Positions 8,475 to 16,186 of a stretch of DNA of 40,712 nt are shown here, in pieces. Source of the stretch: Lachnospiraceae bacterium UBA3287 (GTDB lineage: Bacteria > Bacillota > Clostridia > Lachnospirales > Lachnospiraceae); NCBI GenBank assembly GCA_002362155.1, contig DETN01000187.1, positions 1 to 40,712 on the forward strand, written 5' to 3'. Each line of letters opens with the position of its first letter. Position 1 is the first letter of the stretch. Below the pieces are notes generated by a model. The model worked only from the letters and a program-made list of their open reading frames with translations, was not told the origin of the DNA and ran no database searches. The position numbers and the translations under genes are program-made.

Positions 8475-8646
8475 TATGACTTTGGAGAAAAAACTCTCAG
8501 GTGGGGAAATCATAAGGAGAGTGTTTTAATCCCGAGCAGTCTCTTTATTGTTTCCGGGGAGCTACTGTATCGTATGAGGAATGGGCAGGCTGTGTTACAA
8601 TTTTAAGTGGAAAACACAGTACTGTCTGTCTTTGAAGGAGGCAAAT

Positions 8647-9930
8647 ATGGCTCAAAATACAGATATTCATTATAGAAACCAGATGCTTTATTCCGTATTC
8701 ATCAGAGATTACGGCAAAAACGGTACCTTCCGGGATGTGGAGGAAGACCTGGACCGCATAAGATCGCTGGGGACGGACATCATATGGTTCATGCCCATTC
8801 ATCCCATTGGAAAGGAAGGCAGAAAAGGAAGCGTAGGGTCCCCCTATGCAATTTCCGATTACCGGGCAGTCAATCCGGATTTTGGCACGATGGAGGATTT
8901 CATCCGCCTGACGGATCAGATCCACAGACGGGGCATGAGATGTATCATCGATGTCGTATACAATCACACTTCCCCGGATTCTGTTTTGTCCAGAGAGCAT
9001 CCGGAGTGGTTCTGGCGGGATGCGGAGGGCAGGCCCAGGGCCAAAGTGGAAGAATGGTGGGACGTTGTAGATCTGGATTACAGCAATCAGGGGCTCTGGG
9101 ATTATCTTATTGAGACCCTGTGCTTCTGGGCACAGTATGTAGACGGATTCCGCTGTGACGTTGCGGCATTTGTTCCCCTGGATTTCTGGAAACGGGCCAG
9201 AGCGGCTGTGGAAAAGGTGCGTCCGGGCGCTTTCTGGCTCGCGGAGAGTGTTGAGACCGGCTATGTCCGGAGGATCAGAAGCGCCGGTGAGAGCTGCCTT
9301 TCGGATTCTGAACTCTATCAGGTCTTCGACGCATGCTATGATTACGATATTTTCAATGATCTTTCGGACTATCTGCTGGGGAAAGGCCCTCTTGGCAGAT
9401 ATCTGGACCGCCTGAATATGCAGGAGTGTATTTATCCCGACAACTATGTAAAGCTCCACTTTACGGAGAACCATGACCAGTTCAGGACGGCGGCCGCAGT
9501 ACCGGATCTTCGCAGCCGCAGACAGCTTCTGGCCTTTACCATGTTCCAGAAGGGCATCAGTTTTATTTATAACGGGCAGGAGAGAAGCGCGGCAGATTTT
9601 GCCAATATCTTTGAGAAAGAGCCCATCGACTGGACGGGACCCGACCTGTCGGATGTGATCGTGAAAATGAAAGAACTGAAAGGGAAAGAGATTTTTGCCT
9701 GCGGAAGCTTCTTCGCAGACGAAGTGCGAAACGGCGTGGTGCGGGCGGTCTACACTTACGGAAAAGAGAAACTGGTGGGACTCTTTGCAATCGGGGCCGG
9801 CATGATCGGAGCAGACACAGGCCTTGCGGACGGACTCTACCGAAACGTCTATACCGGGAAAGATGTTTATGTCTTCCACGGAGCGGTGCCGGTGGGTGAA
9901 GATCCGGTCATTCTGTCATCTGCGGACTGA
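8647..9930 (+). CDS. Alpha-amylase family (GH13) glycosyl hydrolase, active-site intact
   Basis: This is an intracellular GH13 enzyme acting on alpha-glucans or short alpha-glucosides. The 427-residue protein has no signal peptide. All four GH13 regions are intact: DVVYNHTS (102-109), GFRCDVAAF with nucleophile D171, WLAESVE with acid/base E200, and FTENHDQ with D277. QGISFIYNGQE-like sequence (KGISFIYNGQE) also fits. The C-terminal domain after the barrel is short. AAGGAGG precedes ATG 8647; the upstream in-frame start at 8581 has no such site. A TACAAT at 8596-8601 could be a -10 box, but I see no matching -35. Exact substrate cannot be told from sequence. Confidence 0.93.
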   Translation: MAQNTDIHYRNQMLYSVFIRDYGKNGTFRDVEEDLDRIRSLGTDIIWFMPIHPIGKEGRKGSVGSPYAISDYRAVNPDFGTMEDFIRLTDQIHRRGMRCIIDVVYNHTSPDSVLSREHPEWFWRDAEGRPRAKVEEWWDVVDLDYSNQGLWDYLIETLCFWAQYVDGFRCDVAAFVPLDFWKRARAAVEKVRPGAFWLAESVETGYVRRIRSAGESCLSDSELYQVFDACYDYDIFNDLSDYLLGKGPLGRYLDRLNMQECIYPDNYVKLHFTENHDQFRTAAAVPDLRSRRQLLAFTMFQKGISFIYNGQERSAADFANIFEKEPIDWTGPDLSDVIVKMKELKGKEIFACGSFFADEVRNGVVRAVYTYGKEKLVGLFAIGAGMIGADTGLADGLYRNVYTGKDVYVFHGAVPVGEDPVILSSAD

Positions 9931-9977
9931 TCCGCAGGAAGGAAGCAGGTCCCCAAAGATTTCCTGCTGTTTTAAAA

Positions 9978-10013
9978 GGGGTGCCGCACCAGTATACACT
10001 GGCGCGGCACCCC
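9978..10013. terminator. Two-way terminator between convergent genes
   Basis: GGGGTGCCGC-A-CCAGT, an ATAC loop and ACTGG-C-GCGGCACCCC form a 15-bp hairpin with one mismatch. On the minus strand it is followed by TTTT, serving the glycosyltransferase gene. On the plus strand the following tract is GAGCTTT, so it is weaker for the amylase. Confidence 0.8.
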
Positions 10014-10119
10014 GAGCTTTAAAGGCACCCTGCCGCAGAAGCGGCGAAGGAAAAATATAAGAGCATAAGGAAGGCTTTCGGGCCGCAGGCATATCCGGTA
10101 TCTGATGTGTACAGGGCAG

Positions 10120-11187
10120 CTAAGTCCTTTTGAAGATGAACTTGTCCTGGACCTTGTAGGCCGCAAAGAAGAGGAAGCTGTCGATCAGGATCTTTAAAAG
10201 GATCGGCCTGGTGTTGAAGACTGCCTCCAGCAGATGGACAGAGAAGGCGGAGATCAGACACTGGCACGCTGCCAGACCCATGAACTGTCTGAGGCTCTTT
10301 CGCCGGCTTTCGTTGGAGCGGAATACATACTTGCGGCTCAGGTGATAGTTGACGGAAGCGGAGACGATCCTGGCCAGGATGGTGGCCCAGATGATGCGGT
10401 AGGAAGCGCCCCGGAGGATGAATTCCGTTAAAAGCCAGAAGAGGAAAAGGTCGACGACGGAAGCCGCGATGGAGGTTGCGCCGAAGATCATCATCTTTTT
10501 CCAGACCACCAGGTTGATCAGCAGAGTATCCCAGAGAGGGTGGAAATGCTTTTCGGCCTCAGGATTGGCCGGCAGCACCGGAACGGAGATCTCCTTGTAG
10601 CCTTTCCTTTCAAAGCCGATCAGCACGGCCATGTCGTAGCAGTAGGTCTTTTCGCTGTAGCGGAGGCACCGGAGGACCTGGGAGTCAGGTATGCCCCGAA
10701 AGCCGGAAAGTACGTCGTTTAAGTGCTGGCCGAAGAGGAAGCTGAAGAAAAAGCTCATGAGCGCATTGCAGCGTTTGGTAACTTTATCGGCGCCTGGGCT
10801 GTTAAAGTCCCTGCTTCCTATAATGATCCGGCTCCTTTTCTTTGCCTTTTCGCCCGCCAGAGCGGCTGCGATCTTTACGCAGTCCTCGGCTCTGTCCCGG
10901 CCGTCGGAATTGACGAGAATGACGCCGTCGTATTTGCCATGGCATTTCTGCATGTAGTACTCGAAGCCGGACCGGAGAGCGCATCCCTTGCCCGAGTTTT
11001 TGTCATGGTGCAGGATGGTGAAGCCCATTTTCAGAGCTTCTTTGAACACGTGCTGCCTGTCCTCCCTGCTGCCGTCGTCCACTATGACGATTCTTGTAAA
11101 ACCGTTTTTTCTCAGATCTTCCAGATAGGAGATCATGTTGTCCGGCGGATTATAGGCCGGAATCAGTATTACGCTGTCTCTTCCCAT
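10120..11187 (-). CDS. Glycosyltransferase family 2 / GtrA fusion membrane protein
   Basis: This 355-residue protein joins a cytoplasmic GT2 domain of the dolichol-phosphate-mannose-synthase type (about 4-200) to a GtrA-like membrane domain (about 235-355). The GT2 part shows ILIPAYNP, IVIVDDGS, NSGKGCALRSGF and DVLSGFRGIP. The C-terminal part has four hydrophobic segments and ends with the GtrA-like KVQDKFIFKR. Such proteins are thought to make or flip polyprenyl-phosphate sugars for cell-surface glycosylation. The usual DxD metal motif (DAD in most relatives) reads N93-S-D95, so one of the two acids is replaced. It is the only minus-strand gene here and is a single-gene unit between a divergent promoter region and a convergent terminator. 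Confidence 0.92.
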   Translation of the reverse strand: MGRDSVILIPAYNPPDNMISYLEDLRKNGFTRIVIVDDGSREDRQHVFKEALKMGFTILHHDKNSGKGCALRSGFEYYMQKCHGKYDGVILVNSDGRDRAEDCVKIAAALAGEKAKKRSRIIIGSRDFNSPGADKVTKRCNALMSFFFSFLFGQHLNDVLSGFRGIPDSQVLRCLRYSEKTYCYDMAVLIGFERKGYKEISVPVLPANPEAEKHFHPLWDTLLINLVVWKKMMIFGATSIAASVVDLFLFWLLTEFILRGASYRIIWATILARIVSASVNYHLSRKYVFRSNESRRKSLRQFMGLAACQCLISAFSVHLLEAVFNTRPILLKILIDSFLFFAAYKVQDKFIFKRT

Positions 11188-11221
11188 GACTGGACCTGCT
11201 TTACATGAAATTTACATTTCC

Positions 11222-11250
11222 ATTGTTTCAGAAATCCGGGGATTTGGCAA
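11222..11250 (-). promoter_or_regulatory. Weak candidate promoter for the GT2-GtrA gene
   Basis: On the minus strand TTGCCA (11250-11245) and AACAAT (11227-11222) are separated by 17 bases. The -10 box matches consensus at only four positions. The site lies in the right place in the divergent intergenic region. Confidence 0.3.
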
Positions 11251-11330
11251 ACGGAAACCAAAAAATCATGAAATCTCTCATAAAAAAGGAAATTGGAGCA
11301 TCTGTTTTTGGGAATATTGCACAGAATGAC

Positions 11331-11359
11331 TTAACAAAAAAACCTGTTTATGGTAAAAT
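11331..11359 (+). promoter_or_regulatory. Sigma-A-type promoter for the lactonase-fold gene
   Basis: TTAACA (11331-11336) and TAAAAT (11354-11359) are spaced by exactly 17 bases, each one mismatch from consensus. The surrounding sequence is AT-rich. The expected start site is near 11366, about 50 bases before the gene. Confidence 0.65.
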
Positions 11360-11418
11360 TCAAGATGTAGTATAACTGTTGGACCTGATTCTGCATGTAC
11401 AGAGAAAGGAACCTGCTT

Positions 11419-12525
11419 ATGAGCGATACTGAAAAGAAACTGGGCTATGAATATGAGGAAGGCGCCAGATATGTAGCTTATGTCTCGTCCTATACGCAGA
11501 CGAAAGACCAGAAATACGGCATCCGCATTTATGATGTGGACATGGAAAAAGGCTACCTGTATGAGAAGAAACAGATAGAGATCACCAACTCTTCCTATGT
11601 CACCATTTCCCATAACAGGAAATTCCTGTATTCCATTACGGACCTGGGCGTCGAATCCTTCAGGATCCTGCCGGACGGCGATCTGCAGTTCCTGAACAGG
11701 GCTTCCATCAACGGCATGAGAGGCTCCCATCTTTCCACCGACTATGAGGACGAGTTCCTCTTCGTGTCCGGATATCATGACGGCAAGATCACAGTCCTGC
11801 GCCTCAATGAGGACGGATCCGTGGGCGAGATCACAGACGAGCTCTTCCTGAAAGGCCTGGGCTCCATCGCAGAGCGCAACTTCCGTCCTCATGTACAGTG
11901 TGTCAAGATGACCAGGGATAATAAATATCTCTGCGCAGCCGACCTGGGCATGGACCACGTCAACGTCTATTCCCTCAACCGCAAGACCGGCCGGATCAAA
12001 CAGTGCGCCATCCTGCATTCCGAGCTGGAATCGGCTCCCAGACATATGAAGTTCTCCAAGGACGGCCATTATCTCTATGTGGTCCATGAGCTGAAGAACA
12101 AGATCGATGTTTATTTCTATTATGAAAGAGACGGCGCGCCGGATTTCGAGAAGATCCAGTCCATCTCCACCCTGGATGACAAGAACTCCAAGGGCTCCGC
12201 AGCCAGCGCCCTCAACTTCTCCTCGGACTTCAAGTACCTGATCAGCTCCAATGCAGGCAACAACTCCGTGGTGATCTACTCCATCGATCCCGACAACGGC
12301 TTTTTGACCAAGATCCTCTGCCTGCCCATCAGCGGCGAGTATCCCAAGGATGCGGCCCTCTTCCCCGATGACAGGCATCTGGTCTCCCTGAACCATGAAT
12401 CCAACACCATGACCTTCTTCAAGGTGGATCTGGAAAAGGGACTTCTGATCATGTCCGGCAAGGAGATCAGCATTCCCAAGCCCAATGTCATCATCTTCCA
12501 CAAGCTTTCCGACGTAACTGAGTGA
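11419..12525 (+). CDS. Lactonase family beta-propeller protein
   Basis: This is a seven-bladed-propeller protein of the YbhE/Pgl 'lactonase' family. Members include 6-phosphogluconolactonase, but many have unknown substrates. Repeated blade strands of the type YLYVVHELKNKIDVY, KYLISSNAGNNSVVIYSI and RHLVSLNHESNTMTFF are visible, and RHMKFSKDGHYLYV is a characteristic inner strand. The protein has 368 residues and no signal peptide, so it is cytoplasmic. ATG 11419 is preferred because AAAGGA (11405-11410) lies 8 bases upstream; an ATG at 11395 lacks such spacing. It has its own promoter and terminator and stands alone. The pentose-phosphate role is possible but not shown by the neighbourhood. 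Confidence 0.85.
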   Translation: MSDTEKKLGYEYEEGARYVAYVSSYTQTKDQKYGIRIYDVDMEKGYLYEKKQIEITNSSYVTISHNRKFLYSITDLGVESFRILPDGDLQFLNRASINGMRGSHLSTDYEDEFLFVSGYHDGKITVLRLNEDGSVGEITDELFLKGLGSIAERNFRPHVQCVKMTRDNKYLCAADLGMDHVNVYSLNRKTGRIKQCAILHSELESAPRHMKFSKDGHYLYVVHELKNKIDVYFYYERDGAPDFEKIQSISTLDDKNSKGSAASALNFSSDFKYLISSNAGNNSVVIYSIDPDNGFLTKILCLPISGEYPKDAALFPDDRHLVSLNHESNTMTFFKVDLEKGLLIMSGKEISIPKPNVIIFHKLSDVTE

Positions 12526-12563
12526 GCCGGTACTGGAAACGGAAGCAAAAATAGTGTATAATC

Positions 12564-12600
12564 AGCAGACCGTATTTTTGTGCGGTCTGCTGTTTTTTTT
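12564..12600 (+). terminator. Intrinsic terminator after the lactonase-fold gene
   Basis: AGCAGACCG and CGGTCTGCT form a perfect 9-bp stem around a TATTTTTGTG loop, followed by G and eight T residues. A perfect TATAAT (12557-12562) overlaps its 5' side with a poor -35 (TGGAAA, 17 bases upstream), so any transcript from it would begin inside the hairpin. Confidence 0.9.
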
Positions 12601-12643
12601 AGCAGGCAGGTCATGACTTACTGAAAGAAGCGGGGAAGCTCTT

Positions 12644-13747
12644 ATGTCTGGATCGGAATTCGGAAAGATATTGAAACTGACTACCTGGGGTGAATCCCAC
12701 GGACCGGCACTGGGGGCCGTCCTGGACGGATTCCCGGCCGGCATGGACCTGTGTGAGGAGGACATCCAGAAATACCTGGACAGAAGAAAGCCGGGCCAGT
12801 CCTTTGTCACCACGTCCAGAAAGGAAGCGGACAGAGTCCGTATCCTTTCCGGCGTCTTTGAGGGTAAGACCACCGGCACCCCCATTTCCTTTCTGATCGA
12901 GAACACCGCCCAGAGGTCCGGAGACTACGGAAATCTGAAAGACTGCTTCCGGCCCGGCCACGCGGATTACGGATTCTATGCCAAGTACGGCATCAGGGAC
13001 TACCGGGGAGGCGGAAGGTCCTCCGGAAGGGAAACGGCGGCCAGGGTCTGCGGCGGGGCCGCAGCCGCAAAGCTGCTCTCTTTCATGGGCGTAGGCGTCA
13101 TGGCCTATACCAGGTCCATAGGCCCTGTGGAAATAGAAGAGAAGAACTTTGACAGGAGCCTGATCCTGAAGACGCCCACCGCCATGCCGGACGCAGAAGC
13201 AAATGAAAAGGCTCTGGAATACATGAAAAGATGCATGGAAGAGAAGGATTCCTCCGGCGGCGTCATCGAAGTCAGGATCACGGGCCTTCCCGCGGGGATC
13301 GGAGAACCTGTCTTTGACAAGCTGGACGCAAGGCTATCCCAGGCCCTCATGTCCATAGGCGCCGTCAAGGCTGTGGAGATCGGGGACGGGATCCTGGCAG
13401 GCCGTGCCAGAGGGTCCGGGAACAACGATCCCTTTGCTGTATCAGAGGATGGGACCGTTATCAAAAAGACCAACCACGCTGGCGGCATCCTGGGAGGCAT
13501 TTCCGACGGCTCCGGGATCCTTCTCCGGGCCCATGTAAAGCCCACCCCCTCCATCTTCAGGGAACAGGATACGGTGGATGTGAGCGGAAGAGAAAGAAAG
13601 CTGACCATTTCCGGAAGGCACGACCCGGTGATCGTACCCAGGGCCGTGGTGGTGGCAGAGTGCATGTGCGCACTGACCATCCTGGACCTGATGCTGGAAA
13701 ATATGACTGCCCGGGCGGACAGGGTCATTGATTTTTATAAAAAATAG
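12644..13747 (+). CDS. aroC: Chorismate synthase
   Basis: AroC converts EPSP to chorismate with reduced FMN, the last common step to the aromatic amino acids and folate. The 367-residue protein begins with the signature TTWGESHGPALGAVLDG. It carries the central HADYGFYAKYGIRDYRGGGRSSGRETAARV stretch in two adjoining parts and the C-terminal SGRHDPVIVPRAVVV. GGGGAAG lies about 9 bases before ATG 12644. Only 43 bases separate the upstream terminator from the start, so the promoter is not obvious. tgt follows 26 bases after the stop, suggesting cotranscription. No other aro gene is in the window. Confidence 0.97.
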   Translation: MSGSEFGKILKLTTWGESHGPALGAVLDGFPAGMDLCEEDIQKYLDRRKPGQSFVTTSRKEADRVRILSGVFEGKTTGTPISFLIENTAQRSGDYGNLKDCFRPGHADYGFYAKYGIRDYRGGGRSSGRETAARVCGGAAAAKLLSFMGVGVMAYTRSIGPVEIEEKNFDRSLILKTPTAMPDAEANEKALEYMKRCMEEKDSSGGVIEVRITGLPAGIGEPVFDKLDARLSQALMSIGAVKAVEIGDGILAGRARGSGNNDPFAVSEDGTVIKKTNHAGGILGGISDGSGILLRAHVKPTPSIFREQDTVDVSGRERKLTISGRHDPVIVPRAVVVAECMCALTILDLMLENMTARADRVIDFYKK

Positions 13748-13773
13748 GAATTCACATCATAGAGAGGACATTT

Positions 13774-14910
13774 ATGTACGAACTTCTGAAAACGGAGGGC
13801 AGGGCCAAAAGGGCGAAAGTCACCACGGTGCACGGAGAGATCCAGACCCCTGTCTTCATGAACGTAGCCACGGTGGCCGCCATAAAGGGCGGCCTTTCCG
13901 CAGGGGATCTTAAGTCCATCGACACCCAGGTGGCCCTGTGCAATACCTACCATCTCCATGTCAGGACAGGGGATAAGACCATCAAAAAGCTGGGCGGCCT
14001 GCACAGGTTCATGAAATGGGACAGGCCCATCCTGACGGACTCCGGCGGCTTCCAGGTCTTTTCCCTGTCGGATCTGCGCAGGATCAAAGAGGAGGGCGTC
14101 TACTTCCATTCCCATATAGACGGGGCAAAGATCTTCATGGGACCCGAGGAGAGCATGCAGATCCAGTCCAACCTGGGCTCCACCATCGCCATGGCCTTCG
14201 ACGAATGTCCTCCCGCCCTGGCGGACAGGGACTATGTGCGCAGTTCCGTGGACAGGACCACCAGATGGCTGGAGCGGTGCAAAAAGGAGATGGACAGACT
14301 GAACGGCCTGGAGGATACAGTGAATCCGAGCCAGATGCTCTTTGGCATCAACCAGGGGGCCATCTACCATGACATCCGCATAGAACACGCAAAGACCATA
14401 GCCGATATGGATCTGGACGGCTACGCCCTGGGAGGCCTTGCCGTAGGCGAGAGCCACGAGCAGATGTATTCGGTCCTGGACGAGACCGTGCCTTATCTGC
14501 CCCAGAACAAGCCCACCTATCTGATGGGCGTGGGCACGCCCCAGAACATCCTGGAGGCGGTGGAAAGAGGCGTCGACTTCTTCGACTGTGTCTATCCCAG
14601 CCGCAACGGCCGCCACGGCAACCTTTACACCCATAAGGGGACCGTCCATATCCGCAACGCCAGATACGAGCTGGACCAGAGGCCCATCGAAGAAGGCTGC
14701 GGCTGCCCCGTCTGCCGGGCCGGCTATTCCAGAGCCTACATCCGTCACCTGATGAAGGCCCAGGAATCCCTGGGGCTCCGCTTCTGCGTCATGCACAACC
14801 TTTATTTCTACAACCATCTGATGGAAGAGATCCGGGACGCTCTGGATGCGGGAAGCTTCGCCTCCTACAAGAAGGCCGCCCTGGAGTCCATGGCGGAGGG
14901 CGAATCATAA
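13774..14910 (+). CDS. tgt: tRNA-guanine(34) transglycosylase
   Basis: Tgt exchanges guanine for preQ1 at position 34 of tRNAs with GUN anticodons during queuosine synthesis. The 378-residue protein has the catalytic D89 in LTDSGGFQVFSL and the nucleophile D271 in FDCVYPSRNGRHG. The zinc site is C309, C311, C314 and a distal His in CVMHN near 341. GLAVGESHEQM and GVGTPQNILEAV are also present. AGAGGAC lies just upstream of ATG 13774. In many bacteria tgt sits next to yajC; here a flavin reductase gene lies between them. Confidence 0.97.
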   Translation: MYELLKTEGRAKRAKVTTVHGEIQTPVFMNVATVAAIKGGLSAGDLKSIDTQVALCNTYHLHVRTGDKTIKKLGGLHRFMKWDRPILTDSGGFQVFSLSDLRRIKEEGVYFHSHIDGAKIFMGPEESMQIQSNLGSTIAMAFDECPPALADRDYVRSSVDRTTRWLERCKKEMDRLNGLEDTVNPSQMLFGINQGAIYHDIRIEHAKTIADMDLDGYALGGLAVGESHEQMYSVLDETVPYLPQNKPTYLMGVGTPQNILEAVERGVDFFDCVYPSRNGRHGNLYTHKGTVHIRNARYELDQRPIEEGCGCPVCRAGYSRAYIRHLMKAQESLGLRFCVMHNLYFYNHLMEEIRDALDAGSFASYKKAALESMAEGES

Positions 14911-15003
14911 GGAAGAAAGTGCGCAGAAATAAAGAACACGGAAGTAATTAATAAAGAAGCAGCATATCAATAATTCATTTTCAGCAGAAAGGATCCAGTC
15001 ATC

Positions 15004-15555
15004 ATGAAGAGAGTAGATTTCGGCCCCAAGCCCCTTATGTTCCCCCAGCCCGTCCTGATCATCGCGACCTACGACAAGGACGGGAATCCCAACGCCATGA
15101 ACGCGGCCTGGGGCATCACCACGGATTTTGCGGAGATCAGCATCAGCCTGTCCGAGCACAAGACCACGGACAACCTGAAGGAAAGAGGCGCCTTTACCGT
15201 CAGCATGGCCACAGAGGAATATGAAGCAGCCTGCGACTACGTGGGCATCGAATCCGGCCGCAAAGTGCCTGACAAGTTCGCAAAGGCCGGCTTTACCGCC
15301 GTAAAGAGCAGTCACGTGGACGCTCCCCTGATCGCAGAGCTTCCCCTGGCTCTGGAGTGCAGGGTAAAGAGCTTTGAAGACGGGATCCTGGTGGGAGAGA
15401 TCGTCAACGTCTGTGCGGACGAAAGCATCCTGACAGAGGGAAAGGTGGACGTGAAAAAGCTCCGTCCCATCAGCTTCGATCCCTTCACCAACGCCTACTA
15501 CGGCGTGGGCGAAAAGGTCGGGAACGCCTTCAGCGACGGCATGGGTCTCAGGTAA
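15004..15555 (+). CDS. Flavin reductase family protein (FMN-binding split barrel)
   Basis: This 183-residue protein is a small FMN-binding split-barrel oxidoreductase of the flavin reductase-like family. Typical features are the N-terminal FPQPVLIIATYDKDGNPNAM region, NAAWGITTDF and the SLSEHKTTDNLKERGAFTVS stretch that contacts FMN. It probably transfers electrons from NAD(P)H to flavin or another acceptor in the cytoplasm; the substrate is unknown. AAAGGA lies 10 bases before ATG 15004. It lies 93 bases after tgt and may be read from the same transcript. The promoter region of yajC follows. Confidence 0.88.
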   Translation: MKRVDFGPKPLMFPQPVLIIATYDKDGNPNAMNAAWGITTDFAEISISLSEHKTTDNLKERGAFTVSMATEEYEAACDYVGIESGRKVPDKFAKAGFTAVKSSHVDAPLIAELPLALECRVKSFEDGILVGEIVNVCADESILTEGKVDVKKLRPISFDPFTNAYYGVGEKVGNAFSDGMGLR

Positions 15556-15623
15556 GGAGAAAGCACTGTCAGTTTCCGCCTGTCCTTTTGCCATATCGCT
15601 TTAAAGGGATAAAAGATTGGCTA

Positions 15624-15653
15624 TTGCAATCACTTGGCGGGTTGTTGTATTAT
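15624..15653 (+). promoter_or_regulatory. Candidate promoter upstream of yajC (distal)
   Basis: TTGCAA (15624-15629) and TATTAT (15648-15653) are spaced by 18 bases in an AT-rich stretch after the flavin reductase gene. A second candidate lies nearer yajC. Confidence 0.4.
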
Positions 15654-15699
15654 AAGGTTTGTCTGACCGCAGGAATGAATACATCTCATCAGTTTTATG

Positions 15700-15727
15700 T
15701 TGCATTTTCATAAAATTGCTGTATATT
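15700..15727 (+). promoter_or_regulatory. Candidate promoter for yajC (proximal)
   Basis: TTGCAT (15700-15705) and TATATT (15722-15727) are spaced by 16 bases. The yajC start is about 47 bases past the expected transcription start. Confidence 0.5.
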
Positions 15728-15781
15728 TATTCTTTAAGTCAGGAAAATAAAAAGTCATTGAATGACTAGGAGGGTATTTTA

Positions 15782-16102
15782 ATGTATAACAGTCTCTTAT
15801 TAACAGCGGGTGGCGCCAGCAGCGGTCTGATCATGATCATTTACATTGCAGTGATTATCGGATTCTTCTATTTCATGATCATTAAGCCTCAGAGGAAAGA
15901 GAAACAGGCGAAAGCAGAACTTATGGCCAATCTGGCAGTCGGTGACAGTGTTCTTACGACTGCAGGCTTCTATGGTGTGATCATTGATATGAGTGAAGAA
16001 ACAGTTATCGTCGAATTCGGCAACAACAAGAACTGCCGTATTCCGATGCAGAAGGCCGCGATCGTACAGGTCGAAAAGCCTGAGGATGCCGAAGTGGAAT
16101 AA
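15782..16102 (+). CDS. yajC: Preprotein translocase subunit YajC
   Basis: YajC is a small membrane protein associated with SecDF-YidC and the Sec translocon. The 106-residue protein has one membrane segment at about 15-34 (LIMIIYIAVIIGFFYF). The family hallmark IIKPQRKEKQ follows immediately. The cytoplasmic domain then contains LAVGDSVLTTAGFYGVI. A strong AGGAGGG at 15768-15774 precedes ATG 15782. secD and secF are not present downstream; leuB follows instead, after a terminator. Confidence 0.95.
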   Translation: MYNSLLLTAGGASSGLIMIIYIAVIIGFFYFMIIKPQRKEKQAKAELMANLAVGDSVLTTAGFYGVIIDMSEETVIVEFGNNKNCRIPMQKAAIVQVEKPEDAEVE

Positions 16103-16139
16103 GCACCATATCCTAGAGTTCTTATAGGCAATGATAATT

Positions 16140-16176
16140 CTGCTGGCAGGCCGCAAACTTGCCGGCAGTTTTTTTT
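16140..16176 (+). terminator. Intrinsic terminator directly in front of leuB
   Basis: CTGCTGGCA and TGCCGGCAG pair (one G-U) around an 11-base loop and are followed by eight T residues at 16169-16176. The leuB Shine-Dalgarno GGAGG begins at the very next base. The hairpin ends yajC transcripts and may act as an attenuator for the leu-ilv genes. Confidence 0.85.
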
Positions 16177-16186
16177 GGAGGTAACC

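Noticed and set aside
8493..8522. ACTCTCAGG and GAGAGT, recalling the 3' part of a glycine riboswitch
   Set aside because: The rest of the aptamer is missing and the downstream gene is a GH13 amylase. It is just a 6-bp hairpin with an 18-base loop.
8647..9930. Loss of catalytic residues in the first GH13 protein
   Set aside because: All four signature regions with D171, E200 and D277 are intact, unlike the 36338-38461 protein.
12534..12562. TGGAAA-17-TATAAT as promoter for aroC
   Set aside because: Transcription would start inside the terminator hairpin at 12564-12600, and the -35 is poor. It is kept only as a curiosity.
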